From: Allacma fusca
Taxonomy: Eukaryota > Arthropoda > Collembola > Symphypleona > Sminthuridae
Assembly (NCBI GenBank): GCA_947179485.1
Contig: CAMXBY010000022.1
Coordinates: 1-64,000, forward strand
Reading direction: 5' to 3'
DNA length: 64,000 nucleotides
Shown: piece by piece, positions 40,700 to 52,499 of the stretch
Layout: every line of letters starts with the position of its first letter
Numbering within the stretch: position 1 is the first letter of the stretch
The notes under the pieces: generated by a model
What the model was told of the DNA's origin: nothing
Database searches by the model: none
What the model saw: only the letters and a program-made list of their open reading frames with translations
Translations under genes and position numbers: made by a program

Positions 40700-41714
40700 G
40701 TAAATAAAGCTTAACATCGCTTGACCATTGCTTGACCATCGCTTGGCATCGCTGGACCACCTGAACCAGCTTGTCCAAAGGTATAAACTTGTATCTGATA
40801 TTTCTCAAGTCGTTTTTTAGTATATTAGACCGAAATACTCTCCACGAAAATAAAAATAAAAAAATTACTTACAACCACAAATTCCACAGTACGTTTGAAC
40901 GTACTATATGTATATGCTTTTTTGCAAATTATTACTTATTTATTTGTACAAGAGTTTTTATTTATTCACTATTCACTTCTGTTTATCCGCATGCATATTT
41001 CTTAAATTCTTCGCAAATAAATTAGCATTTACTCACTATGTGCTATAACCAAAAAACAAACCATTTACATTCAAACGTATAGGAAGTAATTGTGAATAAA
41101 GGAGCAGGATGAATCTTACGCATAAATAAATTGCTTTAATAAATAAATAAATGCTTGCATATATAAATAACTGTTTTCAGCCCGGAACAATTTAACCGCA
41201 TGGCACTGCAGTGCGAATAATCAATATGCTCCATGTATATACTCAAGCGTCGCAGGACGTGCGCATGCGCAGAATGCGGGATTTTGAATCAACAGGATAT
41301 ATATATATATATCATATATGACATCGAAATCATGGGATGCAGATTAGTTTTGCCGGATCTGTGCAAGACGTGCATGTGTTTAATTAAACTTTACTTTTAC
41401 TTGCCAACAATGTCAGCGTCATCTATATATAAGATCAAAAATCGCACATGCATTAGATAACGTCGGATTTAAACTGAATGTGACGAGACGAGTCGTGTAT
41501 ATATAAGCTGTGAGTGCGAGTGCATATGTGCGCGAGGTGTTAAAGTTTACTAACCGTTAATTTCAAAAATCAATGTCAGATTTAACGCGAGTTCAAGTTT
41601 ATATAGTCTTTATGGTCAAGTTCAAATTTGTAAAGGTCATATTTAAGTTTAATTAATATATAGCAAGCGTGCCAGGTGATATTAATATACACATATATAA
41701 TAAACATAATAGAC
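40700..41714. other. Intergenic between divergent genes
   Basis: Upstream of the plus-strand gene starting at 41715. Includes a short run of CGCTTGACCAT-type repeats at 40718-40755 (possibly exonic on the minus strand) and a TA run near 41300. No defined promoter element. Confidence 0.3.
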
Positions 41715-44525
41715 ATGGACGATTTGCTGCCTGATGGTCAAAGGGTATATACACATATACGACTTTCCCATTTACATAATTCTTAAATATGTGTAATTTG
41801 TGTACTTAACTGAATATAATCTTTGTATAATATGTATATACGTCTTCTGTTCATCGGATTGTTTGGATGTCCTCTTTTCATTTATTGACAATAATACTAG
41901 CAATTATGAATAAAAATAAAATCAATTGGGTTTCACGTAAACTATATATAAAACATGCATGCTTTATTTGTTGTTTTTAGTGGTTGATGGACGACTCTGC
42001 CGAATGGAATTGCACTAACAGCGACGATTATTCCGTTGACAATTATGGATGCCCCGAAATTATTGTTCCAACCGTGCCAACGTTATTTCCGCAATATGAT
42101 TCAGTAAATTATTCATTATTTATTTTCAACACTTATTTCAACTTTCTGTATATAGTGTATTGATAAGTATGTACTTTCTGCTGTTAAACTATTTTACATT
42201 AACAAGACATCCTCATATTGCATATATACGGGACATAATATCGTCAATACAGGTTGGCAGTGACATAACCTGGGTAGTGTCCCCAGTCGAGAGACTTACT
42301 GATGTTTCTGAAGTGCGATGGCAGGATATCGATACGAGGATCAACAATAACCGGGTGCGATTTTTAGCAACTTATCCACTCCCATAAGAGATCTTAATTG
42401 TATGTATGTACATGGGATATATTTAGTAAGACTATACCCAAAGCATATTACAAATCCTGAAACAAACTTGATTGTATATAGTAAACTAAACACTTGATCA
42501 AGTAACTCGGGATCGGAAAGACATTTTATGTAAAATTTAGATACCTGGTCCAATGTCGCATCTAGACCAAAAGTTTGGGCCACCTCGCCCAGCAATTAAC
42601 AATTTTCAAATTTAAATTCGTGAGGAAAGAGTCTAAATTAATTTTGTCAATATTAAATCCCGTAAGATATTTTCCAGCACGAGGGACTTATTGAACATGA
42701 CACCAGCGATGTACGTAACCTCCAGGACTGCAAAATTTTGAAAAAATTGAAACAAATTGAGGAAAGCAAATAAATAATACTTGTCAATTCGGTAGCCAAA
42801 GAAGCCGATTGTTAGTAATGTTGGCCAATCTCTAGCCAAGAAGCCGATTTATTGTAAAATTGGCCATTATCTAGCCAAGAAACTAATTATGACCAATATT
42901 GGTCAATCTCTAGTCAAGAAACCGATTGCGAGCAATATTGGTCAATATGTAGCCAAGAAACAGATTCTGAGCAATATTGGTCAACCTCTAGTCGAAAAAC
43001 CGATTGTGAGCAATATTGGTCAATCTCTAGTCAAGAAACAGATTCTTAGCAATATTGTTCAATCTCTAGTCAAGAAACAGATTCTGAGCAATATTGTTCA
43101 ATCTCTAGTCAAGAAACAGATTCTGGGCAATATTGGTCAATCTCTAGTCAAGAAACAGATTCTGGGCAATATTGGTCAATCTCTAGTCAAGAAACAGATT
43201 CTAAGCAATATTGGCCAATCTGAGGTCAAAATCCTTGGATATCAATAGTGGTTTGAACTTTAGAACCACGTAAGATGAACGCATCCCATTTATCTAATAT
43301 AGCAGCGACTTTGAAAATATTTTACTGGATTTATTATTGGCAAATTTAAGTTGGACAGCGAGGCCCTTTGGTCACGATTTAAAATTTAGAAATTATACAT
43401 CCCGCGGCGAGATGGCCCAAACCTTTGGTCTCGCTGTTACATTGGGTCAGGTACCTAAGTTTACATAATGTGTCTTTCCGATCCCGACTTACTTGCAAGT
43501 GTTTACTATATACAATCAAGTTTGCATCAGGATTTGTAATATGCATTGGGTATAGTGTTAATAAATATATCCTCCTTACTAATACTGGTACTGGTAATTA
43601 TTGTAGGTAACGGAAACCAATGTTATATACACGCAGGCAGATGCAGTAACGCAAACCGAGTTAACTTTGGAAGATGTTGAAGTTCAGGTAAATTTTATTC
43701 TAGATGTCAGTTGTTTACCATTTTGATAAACATCGATTATGCATCGATTGCATGCACACATAAGCAATTTGTATAGATACAGCAAATTGCAAGTTGGTGA
43801 ATAAAGCAATGTTATTAATTTGCAATCCATTATCTCTGCAGACGGACAGGGAGGACAGTCAAAGTAACGCAACCTTACGATTGTTGGAACAAGTATATAT
43901 TTTATTAAGGGTCGTTGTAGATGTTATTGGTAACTACATTGCGTCTCATCAATGAGTTGTTGACTTACAAATTAGCTGTATGTATAAGCAACTACAACGT
44001 ACAAGTGTATCCACTGGCACCTACGGTTTTTCAAGTAATAAATGTATAATTTAACAGATAAGTTGAAGCAAATGAATATACATATACGAAGTAGTAATAG
44101 ACATTATGTGGAATAAGTCACTACAAGAAATGACCAATTTCATATAATTTCATGCTACTATTTCGACTAACATATAACGCAACTGATTTCAATCAAAAAC
44201 TAATAATACACTGAGCATCAATTCGGACATATACAATGGGAAATGCATTTACATCTATAGCAGCGTAACATTGTGTACGTTTCCAAATAATCGACAGGAG
44301 TGAAAACCGAGTGTTGGTTGTGCAAAATCGGCAAGCCAATATACAGTGAGTAAATATATATCCATTGGCGCGTTCCATTGTCAACAGGAACGTCTTGTCC
44401 ATTTGATAAAGCATATTGACAACTGTATTAAAATCTAGGTATTAGGCGAAATGAGTTTATCCCCTAATATTATGACCCCTTGGGAAAATGAAAAAATATT
44501 ACTGGAGCCTCTGGCTAGTAATTGA
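41715..44525 (+). CDS. Six-exon gene of unknown function (157 aa), all introns phase 0
   Basis: Exons: 41715-41744, 41981-42103, 42253-42354, 43607-43687, 43842-43892, 44439-44525. Every exon is a multiple of three and every intron phase 0. The frame runs from ATG to TGA, and AATAAA follows at 44539-44544. The protein is acidic and Trp-containing (MDDLLPDGQRWLMDDSAEW) and looks largely disordered. Residues around exons 4-5 give AVTQTEL and VEVQTDRE, close to the TQT-centred motif bound by dynein light chain LC8; this is a suggestion only. Intron 3 (1,252 bp) is filled by an inverted-repeat minisatellite element. No known family recognised. Confidence 0.6.
42405..43590. mobile_element. Inverted-repeat element with minisatellite core, copy 1
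   Basis: The outer arms (about 42410-42740 and 43270-43590) are inverted copies: the left has ACTATACCCAA-GCATATTAC and GATCGGAAAGACA; the right has the complement in mirrored order. The core is a 39 bp minisatellite. It lies entirely inside intron 3 of the plus-strand gene. A related copy is at 57.0-58.05 kb. Confidence 0.75.
42790..43235. repeat. 39 bp minisatellite, about 11 units
   Basis: Units follow the pattern AGCAATATTGGTCAATCTC-TAGTCAAGAAACAGATTCTG. The period of 39 bp keeps a plus-strand frame open (SNIGQSLVKKQIL repeated), but it is intronic and lacks coding context, so the open frame is a by-product of the period. Central units are nearly identical, outer ones diverged. Confidence 0.9.
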
Positions 44526-44956
44526 GTTAAATAAGCTAAATAAATGAGGAAAATTTAATTGCCAAAATATTTAACGTTTTTAGTGACGCCCAGGCCCATA
44601 GTGAGGGCAGCATATGATAATTCTGTAAAAAATTAGGATGAAATATTATCACATCTACCTCCAATTATTGGAAAATTTTCACAAAAACGTGGGTCTGGAT
44701 AGCCAGCCTGAAATCCGTCGAGAACAATTTTACAATACAGCTTACATTGTTTACTTGTACATTCCCTGGTGGATCAGCATTGGAGGAGAAACTTACCCGC
44801 CGTTGACTCCGTCAATCCATAGGTACCTCCAAAATTCTCCCAAAGTTATAAATAATAGTATATATACCGACGTAGTTTGAGCAACATCCAGTTCTTTAAA
44901 AATCGTAACTATAGTAGTTTCTAAATTAACATTGATAATTGCTTTCATATAACAAC

Positions 44957-45632
44957 CAGAAGTGTCCATTTGAAATCGCCTTCATTCATCCTTCAGAAGG
45001 TTAACCGTTTCCAATTATCCGTTCCTTCATCGTTCCGTAAAATCAATCCTGGATGTTTACCCTTCCTTCGTCCTTCCTTCATTCAAATCCTGCTATAATC
45101 CTTCCTTCAGCCTTCAAAAAATATTTAAATGCCCTTCATGCGTTACCTTCCTTTTATGTTTATATATTTATCCCAAATCTTTTAACACAAGTCACAAAGT
45201 CAAAGCTTTAAACTTCCAACTGCTTACCTCTGAAAAACGAATAATTAGTTTGTAATTAATTACAATTATTGCAGATTATCCGTATGTACATATGTACAGT
45301 GAAGGGAATAAAATGCTTCTAAAGTGTTTCTAGAATAGACCAGAATGTTTTTTCAGTTGAGTAACGGTGTACTTACGTATAAATTGACTGTAGTTAAGGA
45401 CGGATTTTGCCTAAAATGTATTAGATGGGATCATAAGTTCCAACAGCGTTCGAAGGCCGTAAAATTAACATGTTCCTTCACATTCCATTATTTCTGCAGA
45501 GGCCTTCGTTCATTCTTCGTTTTTCCTTTCCAGTCTTCCTTCCATTCCCGTTCATAATTGCCAAAGCTAACGCTTAATTCGTTCAAAGACGCCTTCTTTG
45601 AAGGAAATCCTTCGAAAAATGGACACCTCTGA
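44957..45632. mobile_element. hAT-type MITE (676 bp) rich in CCTTC
   Basis: Ends CAGAAGTGTCCATTT and the complement of CAGAGGTGTCCATTT, flanked by a perfect 8 bp duplication ATAACAAC (44949-44956 and 45633-45640). Both subterminal regions contain many CCTTC/GAAGG motifs. No transposase frame. Confidence 0.9.
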
Positions 45633-46014
45633 TAACAACTGAGAGATGACCTATATCCCAGCGCGACTTATTCTAGTCGTGTATTTAAGCGAAATGATAT
45701 CTCTACTTTGCCATATACCGCATTTGAATATATAGTCGCCGTCAAAGAATATTTGCTCCCACATGCACCCGTGATGACGTTTATAAAAAATTACCCAAAT
45801 AAGAATATATTTTGGGCAAAGATCATTATTATTAATTATAAATAATTATAAATAATAATTCTGTATTCTTGTTTAGTAAATGCAGTACATTGTTTTTTAT
45901 TATTAAAATCTTTGTAATTATGTAAATTATTATTATAGAGCCTTATTGAAGTTTACGCCATAAAATTCGACCATATATAAGTGTATATACTGCATTATGC
46001 AACATATAAATGCT

Positions 46015-46400
46015 ACATGTATACTATTAGTTTATAGAAGCCTCATAGATGGCACATTTGTATCGTGTACATTGCAAAAAAATTGATTAAGTTATATCCG
46101 AATGTGGTATAGTTAGATACCCGGGTAGTCACACCTAATGTCAAATTATGTGCATATTGTAAATAAGTACCTCGTTACAGGATCCTTGAAAATGAGATAT
46201 TTTAATAAGGTTCCATGTGTTAAAATGGGAGATAATTACAGTATGTGACATATACGTTTATGTTAACCTTTTTGCAACTATGTGATACCCGGGTAATAGA
46301 CCTAATGTCGAGCTATGCTGTTACCACCAAAAGGTCTCCTCATGTATACGATTTGATTTTAAGGGGGTAAATGAAAATGTTAGTGTTAGTTTTTAGTGAT
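46015..46400. repeat. Dispersed repeat with ATACCCGGGTA motif, copy 2
   Basis: Partner of 29520-29890 in the same orientation, with the same block order including two GATACCCGGGTA sites about 165 bp apart and the terminal AATGTTAGTGTTAG. The flanking 44.53-44.95, 45.64-46.0 and 46.4-47.29 kb stretches contain nothing I can call. Confidence 0.75.
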
Positions 46401-47297
46401 ATTAACACATGCATGTGCATCAAGTTGCCGTAATGGAAGATTTACATATCGGCAAAATTACGTTGTATTTTTGCGAGATCACCTGACAACTAGCGCATAT
46501 TTTCATCCAAATAACTGCAAGGGTATATATACACTATGATTACTTGTATTATAATATTTTATTACATATTATTATAGATTTACATGTATTTATTATTCAC
46601 ATGTATATACATACAGCTTACATCGTGAACTATTTTTGAGTATTAAATTGTAAAATTATCGTAAAATATGATGTTACTTTAGTACCTTGTATACCTTATA
46701 CGATTTGGTCAATGAACCATTTATTTTTATTTTAAAGTATATTTATATTAAGGAGGCCGCTACTGTTGACATCAAAAAGCACGAAGAAGGCGTTTCTCGA
46801 ATCGCCATATTAGAATGTTAAATGGACAGTGACTAATATTACCTTTGAATTATTCCTATACTCATAATTCGTTATTAATACTAACATTCCTAACACTTGC
46901 TCCATGTATACATCTTGTTTTTTATTTTGAACAACCCGATATGAGCAAACTGAAGCACATAAAAATACAGATTACCTTTTTAAATTGGCTGTTTCAAAAT
47001 TCATCGGTTTCAAAATTATTATGCATGAAGTTTAATGTAACTCATTGCATTCCATTGAAATGCGTCATTCTATATGCCGCAGGTGATTTTAATCGATGTA
47101 TTCGAACATGACTTATACCCTCTTGTTAGTTATTCATAAATGAAAGCTTTACATGTTTTACATTTAGTATTTTTATTACCCTTATTAACCCCAACATATA
47201 GTACTACTTACTATTTTTCTTCATTAACCAAAACACTGTCAAACTAAAACATTCAGTTTTATATATATGTAATTTTGGTTCATTAACCGTAAGTACG

Positions 47298-50200
47298 CTA
47301 ATGATCACAACTGCATTTGCAATTTTTCAGTTGAATTGTTTGGGTGGATTTGTCCACATAACTAAGTAGACGCTTTTTAAATACAGGTGTCCTTTGTTTC
47401 TTCTTCGAACTGGCCGGTAATTTCGTTTTCAACGTCATGTTTTTCTCCAAATAAGATTCTATTTCAGTTCTGTTGTGTTGATTCTAAAATTTAAATGATT
47501 AATTAATTGCAAGTTGTGCTGCATGGTACTTAATGATGTAAAGCCAACAATCGTTATAACTTACCTGAAATTTTACTACCGGATATTTATCTAGCAACTT
47601 CGCCGTCTTTGCCTTTTTCGCAGCTGATATTTCTTCCCTAGGTTCGACTCCCCCATCATGTCTCCGTTTCATAATATTTTGCGTTATCTTGAAAATCAAC
47701 ATATTCACAAATTAACGCATATAGTACATGCGCATTGTAATTACTCATTATTACGATTAATAAATTCGACAAGTATTGCATTATATAACGGGATTATTAG
47801 TTTAAATATCTTATATATGTATATGCATCGAATTAAATTTGCAGTCAACTCTCTCCGTACGCAATGCCTGTGTTTTTTGGTTACAAGATACTCAGATTTT
47901 CAGTTCAAATTCCAATTAATACATCGAGTGCTAGTGTCAACACATTTGTTAATGTGTATAGGGCCGCAAATTGTTCATTTCGTTTAGCATAGTATATCTA
48001 CGAAGAGATCATTGTACATATATCCCGGTCCCTTGTCCAGTTTGTTGTAATAGTTAGGCGTGTAGATATGCCGAATCATTCTATTTTTCGGTGTTCTCGT
48101 CACAGAACTATTAGCATCATCGTTCTGAAATTCCGAATCATTTAAAATTATTTCGACATACTGCAAATACCACATTCAATTACACATTTATAGTAACTCG
48201 GCCGTTATATTTTTAATTAGTTTGCATTTCATAATACCGTATTGCTCCCTGCAGTTGTAGATAGTATTGCTAAGAATTGGAAAATCTTGCAATACTTTGT
48301 TACAGCCTCAAATTAAAATATTGTTTACTAGTACTTTCACGTGATTACATACCAGTCTGGTGTCTTTTTTTGTGTCGAAGTATGTCGAATAATAATTTGG
48401 TGTGTACATGTGTGGTATTACTCGGTTCTTCGGTTTACGCAAAGGTATTCCCGCAACGTCATTGTACTGAGATCAAAAAAAGTAAACCATTTCTAAAATT
48501 GCACTGTATACATTTTATTGCATAAAATTTTATAAAACACTAATTACTTGCGTTGTTGTTGCTGGTATATAGTTTCGCCTCATTTCAGCTACCTCATTAT
48601 GTTCAACGATCCCTTTCAAGGATGGGTGGTTAACCTTCTAGAAAAATTAATGATATTATATAGTGTACTCAGTTTCTATTACGCGTGCATAACCATGAAT
48701 CCGCTCCAAAATCTCTGCAAGTATGCATATAAACTTGACAAAATACATATGTATACATTCATTTACATGTGACAGATGACTCCTTTTCGGGCTTGATAGG
48801 GGAAAGCTGATTCTACTTCCCCATGCATTATCAATTCCTCTGTTTTGGGAGTATGTGTCACCATTTCTTATTCTTGTTGAGCAACTTCCGGCAAGGTTGT
48901 CTTGTCCAAATACCTGGAATGTCCAGTTTAATTATATTAATGACATCTTGTACACAATGAATCAACATATATATTATAGACATATTCCAACTATCATTGT
49001 CAGTGAATATTGTATACAAACATGTGTGTGTGTCACAAACAGCTGCTGATCTTATCATTTCTCTCCCAAGTAGGGCTGAAGTTCCGTTATAAGCTAATGT
49101 CCGAAAGTCGCACGTTCTTGGACGATTTCGAACGAACTCCATATGAGAGTCTCCAGTCTGATCTATACTTGCAATACATGAAGCAATTTTCCCCAAAGCT
49201 TCTGCGAGCATTTCTGGATTTTTCATGGCGATTTTGGTAAAAATTTGCCCCACGGTTATTGTTATTAATTCTGGCGGCATTTTTACGTTTAAAAAGTATC
49301 CTTTATAACGGCAGTTCAAATCCTCATTTAGTGCGGTAAGTGCCTTCGTAAATAAGTTGTTCATATGTGAGCTTGCCACTTCCCTATTATTTACGAAAAT
49401 CTTTGTGGGCAGTACTTGTGCGTTGGTCCAAGTGGATAATACTGTTGCACATACTGATACCGACCCGCACTTTACAGTATCAGTTACTGCCACTTTTATC
49501 TTCGTTTTGCTTGCGTAAAGATTCTCTAAAAATTCGCAAAGCGAAGAGTTTGCGTCACATGTGTAAGCTACTTCTTTATCCCATGTTACAGTAATTTTTA
49601 GACCAGGATGTTGCCATTTTTAAGAACTCAACTTGGTTTTCAATTCGTTCATGATTTTTTCTCTATCAAAATGTTGTTTCGCAACACGGTTTTGTAATGC
49701 CCCGTTTATAATGATGCTGGTTCCCTCTGGAAATTTTGAACCGCTTTCCATTCCAAATTGGGGCTCCTTTCCATACTCCATTAACTTGCTATAGCAAAAG
49801 TAGGCGTCCTGTTTTCTGGTATATATTTTTACACTCCTCGAGCAATTCATTATAAGCCGCAGTGATTTCCCCCTGTCTTCATACATTTTTGTACTTACTC
49901 CGTTTAGTCCACCCAAGCCGCTGTAGTAAATTGAAATTAAAGACTAATAATTACTCATTCATGTCGGCGGTCAGTGTTTTGTCTGCCAAGTAGTAAATAC
50001 CTATACGTAATTAATTTGTTAATCAGTTTCTTCATTATATGATATGCATCAGTGCAAATACAAGCGACTACGACTTTGCAAAATGTTTTAAATGTTCCAA
50101 ACCAAATTAAAACAAAAAAAATTATTCTTAATTCGGTCTTTGGAATAATTATAAAAGAAATCCCATATGGATACCCCTATCTAGAGATAAATAAACATTT

Positions 50201-51492
50201 GAGAGTGATTCAGGCCAGAACTAGGTCATGTGAAGTTCGATTGAAATAAAATATTGTCGACAGAGTATTAGCAGGATTGTTTTGAGGTTTGATCCTGCAG
50301 AGTTTAAAAATTCCGTTATACGCCGGAGTTTTTGGAGTTGTTTGGTAATTTCGGATATTGTGCATCTCGCCTTTATTGTTTATGGACCTTTCAAAAACAA
50401 CCGTAAGTAAGCATGAACCAAGTCCATTTGAATTCGAAGATGTACATCAGATTTAGTATATACACCATGAGTGTTCACATCAACGTTGTAAAGCAAGTAA
50501 CGGGGAGATTACGGATGTTGAAAAACATCAACTGCAGTAGCACTTGGCTCATACTTACGGTTGTTTATAAAATAATATATCTTCAATGCTTTAGCCTGAT
50601 TTCTTGTATTTAGTTACATGTACTTCTAAAACAGCTCACCTGTATCCAAATCTTTGCAGCTCCGTAAAGTTCATTCCAAATCCATTATCTCGAACAGTGA
50701 TGTCATGTGTTCGTGGATCAATATCAACACTGATTTCTGTTGCCCCCACGTCTAAGGAGTTCAAAACCTGAGAAACAAACACATTTATAGGTTCTTTAGT
50801 ATTGCATTTCTTATAATGTAGATATTTCTATCATATAGTTTTCTTTAAAACATTTGTAGAAAATGTGGTGAAACGACGGTATACAGAAAGCTCAACGTGT
50901 ATATAGTATACAGTCTTAACGATTTATAGTTGGTCATATTCTCAATTTATTGTCGTTTTTAGAGCTCCCACTAAGGATTTATTTTGTCCTTTAGACAATT
51001 CCGTCACGTTCAGAAATCTTTGGGGAAAAATATTTTGTCCCAAAACTGACCCGTCAAGATCTCGTCACGATAACCTCGGGACATCAGAATCCCAGTCTTG
51101 CCGCATTTCTCTAAATTCCACTATTTCTATAGGTGCTTCTCCAATAATACCGAACAATTGCTTTAAAAACTAAGGAGAATAACATTATCTTAAACGGAAT
51201 AACTTCCGTGTATATTTTTTTACACATATACTGTAGTAGACACAAATTTGTTTCTGTTCCGATCTGAGGGTCCTTCGAGTCCCAAAATCTCCGGGACAAA
51301 AATTACTGCAACCTTTGTCACATGCACGCACATATATTGTATTTATTGAATAGGTGTTTTACGTTATTGAATAAGCATAAAAATACATAAAATTGTTTTT
51401 ACCAATTCAAGGCTAAATGTGCTCACATCCGGCACAACAATTAGCCTTGGATTATCAAAAGCACGTGTGGACAACTGCGGATGTGTCGACAT
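47298..51492 (-). CDS. MutL-family (MLH/PMS-like) GHKL ATPase, ten exons, one in-frame TAA
   Basis: Exons: 51492-51403, 50767-50640, 49920-49041, 48913-48862, 48714-48683, 48637-48548, 48466-48353, 48160-48002, 47687-47565, 47483-47298; phases all agree (617 codons). Residues 29-41 read ELVLNSLDVGATE, keeping the catalytic Glu29 and Mg-binding Asn33 of MutL at the same numbers. RDNGFGM (56-62) is the G1 motif and DRGKSL stands for FRGEAL. Exon 3 continues into a transducer-like fold with IFVNNREV, where MutL proteins have FVN-R. In mismatch repair such proteins act as dimers with MutS homologues. Oddities: TAA at 49622-49620 (codon 174) in the middle of exon 3; no C-terminal endonuclease or DQHAxxER motif; exons 7 and 8 share PKNR-I-H-YTPNYY; a KRRH...KKAKTAK nuclear-localisation-like stretch; a KSTQT near the C-terminus. 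MLH3 is the closest guess but the paralogue is unsettled. Exon 4 limits are uncertain. Confidence 0.68.
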
Positions 51493-52499
51493 GTTGCTAG
51501 AATTCTCGGTTTCTTAGCCTCAATAGTATATTAGTCTTCAAAAAACTTCAAACGTTTAATGTATTTTTCGCTCGCATATACCAGCAGAAGTATATTAATG
51601 AAACGACACCATAAAAAGTTTTTTCAGCTGTGGCCTATTCCTAATAACGCAACTCTTAAGTATATATCGCAATAAACTTAATATTGTTTGCCAGAAAAAC
51701 TCACTACTAAAACTTGCACTTTATAGATGCGGAGACGAATTGAGAATGCAGATTAAAGAGCGTTTCAAAACTTTCAAACCATTAACAATAGTTTTAACCC
51801 GAAAAATAGCATATGACATGGCGTATATGACATGGTGCATAGCTCTCTGTATATGTGAGGAATGCTGATCCAAACATTCCGGACTGCGACTACGATGATT
51901 TACTGCATGTATTATATATATATATATAGCTGCCTGTCATGAAGGTAAAATATAAAATATATACCACAACGCACAATGAAAGCTATATTTGTGGTGGTAC
52001 ATGTACATGGTAGCCAACAACCTATACTATATATTTACACATAGGAGTTCTCTCTCCTTCAATCGTTGTCTCATTGTGTATATATATATGCCTCTCATCT
52101 ATTTTGATGCGGTTTTTTCACAATATAGAACCGCAAGCACGCACGCAGACGCACATTGATCAAAGTATTCATTTTTATTCACCAAATAAATATATAGTAA
52201 ATGCACCAATTGCCAATATTGTCACTCAGAATTTCCGCACAAGACGGAAAGGGCCGCACAATATATATTCGCTTGTATATATATATATATTTATTTATTT
52301 ATATGGATATACCGGTGTTGCGTGTAGCTATTTTATGATAGTTATTTTTACAATTATTCGGATTTATAATAATAACTGCTAGCGTTACGTTAACACATTA
52401 AATAAGGGCGTGAGGTATATATACAAACATATTCGAGATATGTAATTTGAAGTTGAGGTTAATTTTTTAATTATAGAATTCGAATGCACAATTTAAGCC
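51493..52499. promoter_or_regulatory. Shared divergent promoter region (1.0 kb)
   Basis: The MutL-like gene starts at 51492 (-) and the XRCC4-like gene at 52500 (+), leaving 1,007 bp that must contain both promoters. It is AT-rich, with TA runs near 51915-51929 and 52079-52088. No specific element can be assigned. Confidence 0.5.

Noticed and set aside
42889..43248. 119-codon repetitive ORF (13-residue repeat) as a repeat protein
   Set aside because: The 39 bp period is a multiple of three, so one frame stays open by chance. It lies inside an intronic inverted-repeat element.
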